Positions 1-6,203 of a DNA stretch of 10,344 nucleotides are shown here, one piece after another. Both the position numbers and the translations under genes were made by a program. How positions within the stretch are numbered: the first letter of the stretch is position 1; the number at the start of each line of letters is the position of its first letter. Origin of the DNA: an uncultured Eggerthellaceae bacterium (lineage in GTDB: Bacteria; Actinomycetota; Coriobacteriia; Coriobacteriales; Eggerthellaceae); the NCBI GenBank assembly GCA_910589135.1, contig CAJUSL010000055.1, positions 1-10,344 on the forward strand. Direction: 5' to 3'. The notes below the pieces were generated by a model, which was given only the letters and a program-made list of their open reading frames with translations, made no database searches and was not told the origin of the DNA.

Positions 1-155
1 CCGGTGACGCCGAGCAGCGGCTGATAGCGCAGGCCGTCCTCGATGCCCTTCGCCAGCTTTTCGATGGCCTGCGGCTGGTCGCCCGACGGCTGGTAGGGCG
101 ACACCACCTTGAGAGGGGTGTTGGCAAGGCGGGCGAAGTCGGTCTTGCCCTCCAT
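1..155 (-). CDS. uvrB: UvrB, excinuclease ABC subunit B (N-terminal fragment; gene continues past the window edge)
   Basis: UvrB is the damage-verifying helicase-like subunit of nucleotide excision repair; it receives DNA from UvrA and recruits UvrC. Only about 52 residues are visible. They contain the family's N-terminal signature: PSGDQPQAIEKL near residues 23-34, then GIEDGLRYQPLLGVTG, which leads into the Walker A P-loop just outside the window. Two ATGs are close together, at 161 and 155. I chose 155 because GAAGG at 167-163 sits 7 nt before it but only 1 nt before the ATG at 161; the alternative adds just Met-Glu. A LexA-type box at 209-220 lies about 50 nt upstream, which fits SOS induction as known for uvrB in many bacteria. 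The gene sits downstream of the molybdoenzyme chaperone gene with a gap of about 150 nt, and appears to have its own promoter. Identification is firm despite the truncation. Confidence 0.95.
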   Translation of the reverse strand, partial: MEGKTDFARLANTPLKVVSPYQPSGDQPQAIEKLAKGIEDGLRYQPLLGVT

Positions 156-199
156 TTCCATGCCTTCGATGTTTTGAAGATGAGTGGACAAACGGCGCC

Positions 200-230
200 T
201 TTCCTATAGAACTTATGTTCGTATAGGAAA
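200..230 (-). promoter_or_regulatory. LexA (SOS) box inside a larger inverted repeat, upstream of uvrB
   Basis: The core GAAC-TTAT-GTTC (209-220) matches the GAAC-N4-GTTC LexA operator of Gram-positive bacteria and Actinobacteria. The symmetry continues outward: TTTCCTATA (200-208) is mirrored by TATAGGAAA (222-230), with one extra G at 221, giving a 31-bp inverted repeat. Read on the minus strand, TATAGG (208-203) is a plausible -10 hexamer directly next to the box, with a weak TTTCCT as possible -35 at 16-bp spacing, so LexA binding would block the promoter. The LexA core is well supported; the exact promoter hexamers are not. Confidence 0.8.
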
Positions 231-303
231 TGTATCACACGCCACCGCGGGTGGCAACAAGAACACGAAATACGCACGCGGCGGGAATCGGGCTCGACCC
301 CAT
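231..303 (-). other. Gap between the chaperone stop and the uvrB operator, with a small hairpin
   Basis: GCCACC-GCG-GGTGGC (241-255) forms a perfect 6-bp stem. On the minus strand it is followed by GTGTGATACATTTCC, which is not a convincing T-tract, so it is at best a weak terminator for the molybdoenzyme operon. No gene or RNA is recognisable in this stretch. Confidence 0.35.
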
Positions 304-930
304 CTACGCCAGGGCGTTGCGGTGCTGCCTCATGAGGGCTCCGGCAAGGCCGAGCAAGGCGTCGTAGTAGCCGCCAGGAAACGCCTCGTGCACCTTCGCG
401 CGGAAGGCATCGACCCAGCTGAGCGGCCGGTCCTCCAGAAACGCCGAAACGGCCGCCCCGTCGAACTCCCCCGCTTGCGCGCGCGAGCACATCTCGGAAA
501 GCGCCAGCAGCTCGATGCCCATGTGGTCGGCGTACTGGTTGCTCTCGCCGCCGACGGCCAGGCCCATGCCGCGCAGGACCTCCTGCATCTCGAAGGTCGG
601 CTGGCCGAAGCCCACCGTCACGCCCTCCTCCCGGTTCATCGTCTCCCAGGGCGGCGCAGCGGGCGACGGCGGCCCCACGAAGAGCCTCGTGTACTCCACG
701 GCCGCGTCCTGGACGACGTCCCTGCCGGCCTCGGCATCCGACTGGGCGCGCTGGGCCTGCGCCTTGCAGACTCGAACCGCACCGGCGACGCAATCGTCCC
801 CGAAGTCGGGGAATGCGTCCCAAAACGCAGGGTCGAGGCCCACCGTCTGGGTCTGCGTCAGAGGTTTGAGCAGGGAGTTTCCAAGGAACGCATACGCGTC
901 GGCGTAGGTCTGCCAGATGCCGTTGTCCAT
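304..930 (-). CDS. TorD/DmsD-family molybdoenzyme maturation chaperone
   Basis: This 208-residue protein belongs to the TorD family of cytoplasmic chaperones, which bind the Tat signal peptide and apoprotein of DMSO-reductase-family enzymes and delay export until the molybdenum cofactor is inserted. Two family hallmarks are visible: EYTRLFVGPPSPAAPPWET (residues 79-97), matching the family's YxxLFxGP...PPxES pattern, and ADHMGIELLALSEM (134-147), matching the (D/E)HxGxEL pattern. Length is typical (about 200-220). The ATG at 930 has AGGAAAGG 7 nt upstream. It is the last gene of the molybdoenzyme operon and is expected to serve the catalytic subunit encoded at 2959-5373. Unlike its tightly packed operon partners it follows a 164-nt gap containing a terminator-like hairpin, which may lower its expression. 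TorD, DmsD and related chaperones cannot be told apart without comparison, so no symbol is given. Confidence 0.88.
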   Translation of the reverse strand: MDNGIWQTYADAYAFLGNSLLKPLTQTQTVGLDPAFWDAFPDFGDDCVAGAVRVCKAQAQRAQSDAEAGRDVVQDAAVEYTRLFVGPPSPAAPPWETMNREEGVTVGFGQPTFEMQEVLRGMGLAVGGESNQYADHMGIELLALSEMCSRAQAGEFDGAAVSAFLEDRPLSWVDAFRAKVHEAFPGGYYDALLGLAGALMRQHRNALA

Positions 931-962
931 TGCCGAGCCTTTCCTTCGTGGCTAAACGCTTG

Positions 963-992
963 GCGGCCGATGCGCGCATCCGTGCGCACGGC
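963..992. repeat. Two abutting palindromes in the leader of the chaperone gene
   Basis: GATGCGCGCATC (969-980, perfect 12-bp palindrome) is followed directly by CGTGCGCACG (981-990, perfect 10-bp palindrome), and the pair is bracketed by GGCC on both sides (965-968 and 989-992). They lie 33-66 nt upstream of the chaperone start codon. In RNA they could fold into two adjacent hairpins or one compound structure. Function is unknown; GC-rich sequence makes such palindromes easier to get by chance. Confidence 0.4.
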
Positions 993-1042
993 CGCGCCTT
1001 CGCCGCAAGGCCGCCGCCCCGTCCGGGCAACGGCCCCGCAGC

Positions 1043-1084
1043 AAGAAAAGCGCCTGCAGCGGCGAGAGGGAGACCGCCGCAGGC
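1043..1084 (-). terminator. Terminator-like hairpin between the membrane-subunit and chaperone genes
   Basis: On the minus strand GCCTGC-GGCG (1084-1075), a 10-nt loop region, then CGCC and GCAGGC (1064-1061 and 1057-1052) form a 6+4 bp stem with a 3-nt bulge, followed by GC and TTTTCTT (1049-1043). It starts 10 nt after the membrane-subunit stop codon. The shape fits a Rho-independent terminator with a short, interrupted T-tract, so partial read-through to the chaperone gene is plausible. I see no strong promoter between it and the chaperone start. Confidence 0.6.
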
Positions 1085-1094
1085 ATCGGGATTG

Positions 1095-2315
1095 CTAGGC
1101 CGAAGCAGCCGGCTGGGGCGTTCCCTGGGACGCCGCATCGCCGGAAGCCTCGGGGGCCTTCACGAACATCGTCTTCTGCGCGATGGCCCAGAAGATGATG
1201 GCGCCCACGCTGACGACGCCCACGGCGACCAGCACCTCGGGCAGCGTCGGCGCATAGGACCCGTACACGGCCCACATGCCCATCCCGCCCTCCTGGGCGG
1301 CGAACGTGCCCAGGGATATGCCGGGCGCGCCCTCGACGTTGGGCACCACGAACGAGGTCAGCAGCAGCCAGACGCGCTTGCAGAAAACGCCCAGCACCAC
1401 GAGCACGCTGGCGCCCACCACGAAGCCCGTCCTCTGGCGGTTCTTCGCGAACACGAGGATGCAGAACGGCACCACCAGGCCGCCGATGACCTCGAACCAG
1501 AAGAACGGCGCGGTGGGCCCGGCCAGCATGATGGCGAGCGTCTCGGCTCCGGCGGCGCCGGGGTATGCCATGGTCAGCACCTCGCAGCCGATGAGGAACG
1601 CGTCCACGGCGATGCACGTGGCGAGCAGCCCGGCCAGGCTGGCGAAGAGGTCCTTGCCCGTGTAGAACTTGCCCACCTTCTTGAGGCCGGCCAGCACGCA
1701 CAGCAAGAGGGCCAGTCCCGAGTCCATGGCCGAGGCCACGAAGATGGGTGCCATGATGGCCGAGTACCAGCCCTCGCGCGAGAGCTGCAGCCCGAAGATC
1801 CAGGCCGTCACCGAGTGCACGAGGATGGCGACAGGCAGGGCGAAGCGGCTGACGATGGCCACCTTGCGCTCTGCGCCCTCCTTCTTGGAGTTCATGAACA
1901 CGAGGTACAGGACGTTGATCGCCAGGTAGCACGTGATGACGCACACGTCCCACAGAAGGGGGCTCGCGAAGTTGGGGCTGGCGAGCAGCAGCCAGACGCG
2001 CTGGATGCCGCCGAGGTCCACCAGGACGAACATGCCGGCCACGCAGATGCAGGCCGTCGACAGGATGACCGCCGGCATGGCCACCGCCTTGAACCTCTTC
2101 ACGTGGAACACGCTGGCGGAGCTGGCCACGATCAGGCCGCCGGCCGACAGGCCCACGAAGAACATGAACATGATGATGTAGAGCCCCCACGAGTTCACGT
2201 TGGACATGCCCGTGACGCCGAGGCCCATTGCCAGCTGGTACACCCAGCAGCCCACGCCCGCCAGCGCCAGCGCGCACAGCACGACGAAGGCCGGTTTCTT
2301 GAACAAAGCAGACAT
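1095..2315 (-). CDS. NrfD/PsrC-family integral membrane subunit of the molybdoenzyme complex
   Basis: This 406-residue, very hydrophobic protein should anchor the molybdoenzyme and iron-sulfur subunits to the membrane and exchange electrons with the quinone pool. About nine to ten membrane segments can be picked out by eye, roughly at residues 10-30, 43-66, 76-100, 119-140, 154-177, 188-210, 222-247, 270-291, 298-316 and 368-390. SWGLYIIMFMFFVGLSAGG (42-60) is typical of the NrfD/PsrC family, and the size matches its longer members. The C-terminal tail after residue 390 is Ala/Pro-rich and probably cytoplasmic. The ATG at 2315 lies 17 nt beyond the stop of the iron-sulfur gene; AGGAAGG overlaps that stop about 12 nt upstream, with GGGAA nearer, so translation is probably coupled. 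A terminator-like hairpin follows. Assignment to NrfD rather than the DmsC family rests on the motif and the segment count. Confidence 0.88.
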   Translation of the reverse strand: MSALFKKPAFVVLCALALAGVGCWVYQLAMGLGVTGMSNVNSWGLYIIMFMFFVGLSAGGLIVASSASVFHVKRFKAVAMPAVILSTACICVAGMFVLVDLGGIQRVWLLLASPNFASPLLWDVCVITCYLAINVLYLVFMNSKKEGAERKVAIVSRFALPVAILVHSVTAWIFGLQLSREGWYSAIMAPIFVASAMDSGLALLLCVLAGLKKVGKFYTGKDLFASLAGLLATCIAVDAFLIGCEVLTMAYPGAAGAETLAIMLAGPTAPFFWFEVIGGLVVPFCILVFAKNRQRTGFVVGASVLVVLGVFCKRVWLLLTSFVVPNVEGAPGISLGTFAAQEGGMGMWAVYGSYAPTLPEVLVAVGVVSVGAIIFWAIAQKTMFVKAPEASGDAASQGTPQPAASA

Positions 2316-2332
2316 ATCGGTTCCCAACCTTC

Positions 2333-2950
2333 CTAGTTGTGGTAATGGACTTGCGGACGGGTGCCTTGCTCGGGCAGCAGCACGTGGGCGTCCTTCTCCT
2401 TGATGCGCCTGGACACCTCGGAGTTCGGGTCGTCCAAATCGCCGAACACGCGCGCCTCGGCAGGGCACGAGCGCACGCACATGGGCACGTCGCCCGCGTC
2501 CGTCCGCTCCTTGCACAGCGTGCACTTCTCGGCGACGCCGCGCGGGCGCACCGGCACGCGGGAGTCCCCGTAGTTGAAGTCGGGGTCGCGCTTGGGCTCC
2601 TCCCAGTTGAACGAGCGCGCATTGTACGGGCACGCCGCCATGCACATGCGGCACCCGATGCACTTGTCGTAGTCGATCTCCACGCGGCCCTTGCCGTCCT
2701 TGTAGGTGGCGCCGGTGGGGCAGACGCGCTGGCACGCGGGGTTCTCGCAGTGCTGGCACGCGACCGGAACGTAGGTGCGCGTCAGGTTCGGATAGGCGCC
2801 TTGCGCCTGCACCTCGGATTCGCAACCCTCCACCACCACGCGGTTCCACATCATCCCCATGGGCACGTTGTTCTGCATCTTGCACGCCATGGAGCAGGTG
2901 TGGCAGCCCGTGCAGCGGTCGAGGCTGATGGCTATTCCCAATCTCGTCAT
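2333..2950 (-). CDS. Four-cluster [4Fe-4S] ferredoxin-like electron-transfer subunit (DmsB/PsrB/NrfC type)
   Basis: This 205-residue protein carries electrons between the membrane subunit and the molybdenum site. Four cysteine groups are visible: CTGCHTCSMAC (13-23), CQHCENPACQRVCP (65-78), CIGCRMCMAACP (97-108) and CTLCKERTDAGDVPMCVRSCP (143-163, Cys at 143, 146, 158 and 162). This gives 16 ligands for four [4Fe-4S] clusters, all conserved in spacing. Its own sequence has no signal peptide, as usual for this family, which is exported by hitch-hiking on the Tat signal of the catalytic partner. The ATG at 2950 follows the catalytic-subunit stop by 8 nt, with AGGTGAG in that gap, so the two are translationally coupled. 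Longer reading of the frame upstream to 3151 would overlap the catalytic gene and lacks ligands, so it is not used. The family call is firm; the subfamily is not resolved. Confidence 0.93.
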   Translation of the reverse strand: MTRLGIAISLDRCTGCHTCSMACKMQNNVPMGMMWNRVVVEGCESEVQAQGAYPNLTRTYVPVACQHCENPACQRVCPTGATYKDGKGRVEIDYDKCIGCRMCMAACPYNARSFNWEEPKRDPDFNYGDSRVPVRPRGVAEKCTLCKERTDAGDVPMCVRSCPAEARVFGDLDDPNSEVSRRIKEKDAHVLLPEQGTRPQVHYHN

Positions 2951-2958
2951 GGTCTCAC

Positions 2959-5373
2959 CTACGCCTTCCGTATTTCGACAAGGGTGTCGTTGAAGGGAAT
3001 CACGCGCCCCTTGGCGAGGTCTTTGCCCCGCGGGTTGGCGGTGTCGTTCGTCACCTGCTGCATGCACCCTGCCTTCATGTATTTGTTCCAGATGCCTTCG
3101 ACGATCGTCGCCGTCCCCGGCCTCACCGCCTGCGTGAGCGTGCAGGCGCATTTGAAGGAGCCGCGGTCGTTGCGGACTTCCACCTCATCCCCCGACGAAA
3201 GCCCGCGCCTGGCGGCGTCGTCGGGATGCATCTCCACGGTTGGCTCGTAGTACTGGCGCAGCCACGTGCCGTCCACGAAATTCTGGTGGATGAAGTACTT
3301 GGAACGCCGCTGGGTGAGATTGATGGGGTACTGCCCGGCCAAGGGGTTGCCCGCATAGGCCTCGTTCGGGGCCTCGTACTGCGGAAGCGCCTGGCCGTGC
3401 TTGACCATCTTCTCGTAGTAGACGTCGATCTTGCCCGACGTGGTCTTGTAGGTCTGCCCCTTGTAGCTGCGCGCGATTTCCGGCTGGTCCTTGAGGGCGA
3501 CGACGCCGTGGTTGGCGACGAGGTCGTCCAGCGTGATGCCCTTGACGGCCTTGTCCTTCGTGTTGTCCAGCTGGTAGCGCGCAAGCTCCTCCTGGCTCTT
3601 CGGCATGGCGTCCTCATACCCAAGGCGCTTCGCCAGCTCCTTCTCGATCCAGAAGTCGGTCTTGCTCTCGAACAGCGGGTCGAGCACCTTGCCCTGCAAA
3701 AGCACATGCCCACGCAGGGCGCGGAGCGACCCCGTCGGCTCGTCAAGCTCGAAGTGCGAGCATACCGGGAGCACGATGTCGGCCCAGTCCACGGTAGGCG
3801 TGTGCCAGATGTCCTGCACGACGATGAAATCCAGGCCGCGCGCCCAGTCGTCCGTGCGATTCTGGTTCCCCGCAACCTGTTGGAATGCGCCGTTCTGGGC
3901 GTATATGAAACGAATCTTGCTCTTGTCGTCGCGCATGTCGACGCTGTCCTTGGGGGCCTTCGCCGCCTTGCACTCCTCGGGCATCGGCCAGTCGGCAAGC
4001 TTGCCGGCGCCGAATATCTTCTGGTAGGCGTTGACGTAGGCGCCGGCGCCCCAGCCCGGCTCGTCCGTGCCGAAGGAGCCCACGAGCGTGGCGAGAAGCA
4101 CCGCCGCATGCCCCGCGACGTCGGCGTTGTAGAACTTTTCCCCGCCGCCGAACCCGAAGGAGAGGATGGAAGGGCCCCGGTTGGCGTACTTGTCCGTTAT
4201 CTCGCGGAGCACGTCCTCGTCTATGCCCGTGACCTCGGCCGCCCACGCCGGCGTGTACTGCTTCTGGCTTTCGCGCAGCAGCGTGAACACGGTGGCATAG
4301 TCCTCGCCCTCGTGGCTCATCTCGTGCTCGAGGGCCGGCGAGACGCCCGGGGCGTTGTAGGGAACGAGCGCCGAGAGAGCCTCGTCCCACACCATGAAGG
4401 GGTTCTCCTGGCCGGGCTGCTCGATGTCGTCGGTCGGCGTCTGGCGCAGAAGCGACCCGTCGGAGCGCTTCACCAAAAACGGCATGCTCGTGTTCGCCTT
4501 GAGGTAAGGCGCGTTGTGCCAGTCGTTGTCCAGAATGATGGAGGTCATCCCCAGGTACAGCGCCGGGTCGGTCCCCGCAACGATGGGAATCCATCGGGAG
4601 CTCTTGGCCGCCGTCGTGCAGAAGTTGGGGTCGATCGAGATGATCTCGGCCCCGGCGTCCTTGGCGTCGAAGAAATACTTGGCCGTGACCATGCACGTCT
4701 CGAGCGGGTTGCACCCTACGTTGATGATGGTCTTGGCGTTCTTCCAGTCCGTGATCTCGTTGGACGCCGCGCCTTGCTGGCCCGATTCCGCCAGCGCCGG
4801 GGAGAAGCCGTTTCCGTACCCGATGTCGATGCCGCGATGCGGGTTCTCCTGCCCCTTCATGAGCTTGTTCAGGTTGGTGGACAACGTGTCCACCGCGCGC
4901 TGGAAGCAGATGGCGTCCGAGCCGTACTTCTCCTGCGTTTCCTTGATCTTGTCGGCGACGGTGTCCAGGGCCTCGTCCCACGAGATGGCGACGAACTCCC
5001 CCTTGCCGCGCTCTCCGACGCGCTTGAGCGGCGTTTGGATGCGCTCCTTGCTGTAGGTGTGTTGGATCTCCGAAATGCCCTTGAGGCATACCGTCTCGTT
5101 GCGCTTGTTCGGCCAGTCGTTGGGCTCGATATGCACGAGCCTGCCGTCGCGAACGGTGCACTTCAAATGGCAATTGCATTGGCAATGGCGGTAATGGAAC
5201 GTGTACGCCTGATGCTCGTCGACTTCGGCATGTGCCTGCGCCGGCTTCAGCCATCCCCCCGTGCCCGTCATGCCGGCGGCCCCGGCAAGGCCCACCGCTC
5301 CTGCCGCGACGCCGCTTGCCTTGAGGAAGCCTCTGCGCGTTATCCCGCCGTGCGGGTTCGCTGTTCCTGACAT
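2959..5373 (-). CDS. Tat-exported molybdopterin oxidoreductase, DMSO reductase superfamily catalytic subunit (substrate unknown)
   Basis: This 804-residue protein is the catalytic subunit of a respiratory complex. Residues 1-49 form a Tat signal: twin arginine in TRRGFLK (12-18), an Ala/Gly-rich hydrophobic stretch (19-36) and a likely cleavage after AHA (47-49). An N-terminal [4Fe-4S] site follows, C64-x3-C68-x3-C72-x23-C96, with an extra C66. The molybdopterin oxidoreductase core spans roughly 100-600 and contains VGCNPLET (219-226) and DWADIVLPVCSHFELDEPTGS (529-549, Mo-bis-MGD family pattern). The dinucleotide-binding domain runs from about 680 to the end. By position, Ser191 in GNGFSPAL is a possible molybdenum ligand, but this is a low-confidence reading. 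The ATG at 5373 has AGGAGG 4 nt upstream; a longer start at 5553 would lie inside the promoter -35 region and hide the Tat signal, so it is rejected. Length is close to DmsA-type enzymes. The reaction (S-oxide, N-oxide, oxyanion or aromatic substrate) cannot be inferred. Confidence 0.92.
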   Translation of the reverse strand: MSGTANPHGGITRRGFLKASGVAAGAVGLAGAAGMTGTGGWLKPAQAHAEVDEHQAYTFHYRHCQCNCHLKCTVRDGRLVHIEPNDWPNKRNETVCLKGISEIQHTYSKERIQTPLKRVGERGKGEFVAISWDEALDTVADKIKETQEKYGSDAICFQRAVDTLSTNLNKLMKGQENPHRGIDIGYGNGFSPALAESGQQGAASNEITDWKNAKTIINVGCNPLETCMVTAKYFFDAKDAGAEIISIDPNFCTTAAKSSRWIPIVAGTDPALYLGMTSIILDNDWHNAPYLKANTSMPFLVKRSDGSLLRQTPTDDIEQPGQENPFMVWDEALSALVPYNAPGVSPALEHEMSHEGEDYATVFTLLRESQKQYTPAWAAEVTGIDEDVLREITDKYANRGPSILSFGFGGGEKFYNADVAGHAAVLLATLVGSFGTDEPGWGAGAYVNAYQKIFGAGKLADWPMPEECKAAKAPKDSVDMRDDKSKIRFIYAQNGAFQQVAGNQNRTDDWARGLDFIVVQDIWHTPTVDWADIVLPVCSHFELDEPTGSLRALRGHVLLQGKVLDPLFESKTDFWIEKELAKRLGYEDAMPKSQEELARYQLDNTKDKAVKGITLDDLVANHGVVALKDQPEIARSYKGQTYKTTSGKIDVYYEKMVKHGQALPQYEAPNEAYAGNPLAGQYPINLTQRRSKYFIHQNFVDGTWLRQYYEPTVEMHPDDAARRGLSSGDEVEVRNDRGSFKCACTLTQAVRPGTATIVEGIWNKYMKAGCMQQVTNDTANPRGKDLAKGRVIPFNDTLVEIRKA

Positions 5374-5518
5374 CTCTCCTCCTAGATGCTTCAGGGACGC
5401 CACGGCCTCTGCATCAACCGCGTCGCGAGCGCGTCGAAGCGTGATTGTGCGGACATCCCCTCCGGCGCCGCGCTGGCGCCCTTCGTTTCCACGGATAGAG
5501 AATCGGCCGGATTCTGTT
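5374..5518 (-). promoter_or_regulatory. Long structured 5' leader of the molybdoenzyme operon
   Basis: If transcription begins near 5518, the leader is about 145 nt, long for a bacterial operon. Two simple hairpins are visible: AGAATC-GGCCG-GATTCT (5499-5515), right at the predicted 5' end, and GGCGCC-GCGCT-GGCGCC (5464-5480). The ribosome-binding site AGGAGG lies at its 3' end. I see no T-tract that would make either hairpin a terminator, and no recognised riboswitch class. Confidence 0.4.
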
Positions 5519-5524
5519 GGCCCC

Positions 5525-5553
5525 ACTATAGCAAGTTGTCCTATGACAATCAA
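5525..5553 (-). promoter_or_regulatory. Sigma-70-type promoter of the molybdoenzyme operon
   Basis: On the minus strand TTGATT (5553-5548) and TATAGT (5530-5525) are separated by exactly 17 bp, each close to consensus. A run of seven A (minus strand, 5577-5571) sits about 53-59 bp before the expected start near 5518, where an UP element would be. Two copies of a 14-bp element overlap and flank the promoter (see separate entry). This is the best promoter match I noticed in the window. Confidence 0.7.
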
Positions 5554-5570
5554 GGATAATCATAGGACAA
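5536..5570. promoter_or_regulatory. Inverted pair of operator-like elements at the molybdoenzyme promoter
   Basis: TTGTCCTATGA (5536-5546) is mirrored perfectly by TCATAGGACAA (5560-5570) across 13 bp. The proximal copy extends to TTGTCCTATGACAA (5536-5549), itself a palindrome (TTGTC-N4-GACAA), and falls in the -35/-10 spacer. The distal copy, TTGTCCTATGATTA on the minus strand (5570-5557), is centred near -45, where an activator could touch RNA polymerase. A related copy occurs at 8821-8834 in front of another operon. The protein that binds is not identified; LuxR/NarL-type regulators are common next to Eggerthellaceae molybdoenzymes, but none is encoded here. Confidence 0.6.
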
Positions 5571-5598
5571 TTTTTTTGAAATCGCGAATGTTGGGGAA

Positions 5599-5868
5599 CT
5601 ACCTTACAAGGCGTTGGCGAATGATGTCGTAAAGGGCGGCCACATTGGAGCCGTCGTCGTATTCGTACACGATAAGAAATGGCTTGAGATCCAACGTCAA
5701 ACAGCTTTCGCCATATTCTTCTTCCAAATGGTCGCGGGTCAGCGCCGAACCTATCGTCGGGACTTCGCTTAGAAGTTCCAAAAGGCCCTCCAGACGCGCA
5801 CGCAACTTGGGGGACGTTATAGAACCAGCCTTGTCCAGGAACCTCGCGGTGGCTCGCAACTCGGTCAT
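5599..5868 (-). CDS. RelE/ParE-superfamily toxin of a type II toxin-antitoxin pair
   Basis: The 89-residue product has the size and order of elements of the RelE/ParE fold: an N-terminal basic helical hairpin (LRATARFLDKAG to LELLSEVP, about residues 3-37), then strands in ESCLTLDLKPFLIVYEYDDG (about 54-73) and a basic C-terminus, IIRQRLVR. RelE-type members cut mRNA on the ribosome and ParE-type members poison gyrase; the sequence does not show which applies. I chose the ATG at 5868 because it overlaps the antitoxin TGA as ATGA, the usual coupling in such pairs. A GTG at 5880 would add four residues. Its stop lies about 45 nt before the -35 of the molybdoenzyme promoter with no terminator between, so read-through into that operon is possible. 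Its G+C looks lower than the flanking genes, consistent with acquisition by transfer. Confidence 0.75.
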   Translation of the reverse strand: MTELRATARFLDKAGSITSPKLRARLEGLLELLSEVPTIGSALTRDHLEEEYGESCLTLDLKPFLIVYEYDDGSNVAALYDIIRQRLVR

Positions 5869-6179
5869 TTTTCGTCCCACGCGTCATGCAGGCTGGCTTT
5901 TATGTTGTCCAGTCCAGAAACATACCGGCCGGCTGCGATATCCGCGCGCCCTCTCTCGATGGCCTCACGCAACTCCTGGTCGAACCGGGCTTCGTCGGCC
6001 GCCTTCGCCAGCTCCCGGGCGAACACCTCCTCCGAGCAAAGGATGTAGGCGGCGTTCCCGTTTTCCGTAAGATGAACGATTTCGGAATTCGCACGGTCTT
6101 TCACCTCTCGCTGCCGGCTTTTCAGCGCTGCAAAAGAATAAATCGGGGTCGTGCGAGGCCTCTTTATTGGAGTTCGCAT
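5865..6179 (-). CDS. Phd/YefM-family antitoxin
   Basis: The 104-residue product is expected to neutralise the toxin encoded immediately downstream and to repress the shared promoter. The N-terminal half resembles the Phd/YefM DNA-binding fold: YSFAALKSRQREVKDRAN (about residues 14-31), then EIVHLTENGNAAYILCSEEVF (33-53), corresponding to the family pattern in which a strand, a turn with N/K-G and a second strand precede a helix. The C-terminal half is charged (ADEARFDQELREAIERGRADI, about 61-81), as expected for a segment that folds on the toxin. The ATG at 6179 has AGGGGGG about 5 nt upstream. The stop overlaps the toxin start as ATGA. Antitoxin-first order and a TATAAT promoter upstream fit a standalone, autoregulated pair. 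Confidence 0.75.
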   Translation of the reverse strand: MRTPIKRPRTTPIYSFAALKSRQREVKDRANSEIVHLTENGNAAYILCSEEVFARELAKAADEARFDQELREAIERGRADIAAGRYVSGLDNIKASLHDAWDEK

Positions 6180-6203
6180 AATGCCCCCCTTGATTTAGTA
6201 TCC

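Noticed and set aside
930..2336. 468-codon open frame on the plus strand opposite the NrfD subunit gene
   Set aside because: It mirrors a hydrophobic membrane-protein gene and has a low-complexity His/Asp/Glu/Arg composition typical of the complement of such genes.
3226..5370. 714-codon open frame on the plus strand opposite the molybdoenzyme gene
   Set aside because: It is antisense to a gene with clear family motifs, is rich in Arg/Val/Leu/His/Ala as expected for a high-GC shadow frame, and shows no recognisable domain.
5374..5553. 60-residue N-terminal extension of the molybdoenzyme subunit
   Set aside because: It would begin inside the -35 hexamer, lacks a ribosome-binding site of the quality of AGGAGG at 5373, and would bury the Tat signal.
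5536..5577. Inverted repeat followed by seven T on the plus strand, resembling an intrinsic terminator
   Set aside because: No plus-strand gene ends here, the loop is 13 nt and the stem is not GC-rich; the same bases make better sense as paired operators and an A-tract upstream of the minus-strand promoter.
5414..5887. 157-codon minus-strand frame overlapping the toxin gene and the molybdoenzyme leader
   Set aside because: It is out of frame with the toxin, would run across the promoter at 5525-5553, and has an Arg/Pro-rich, domain-free product.
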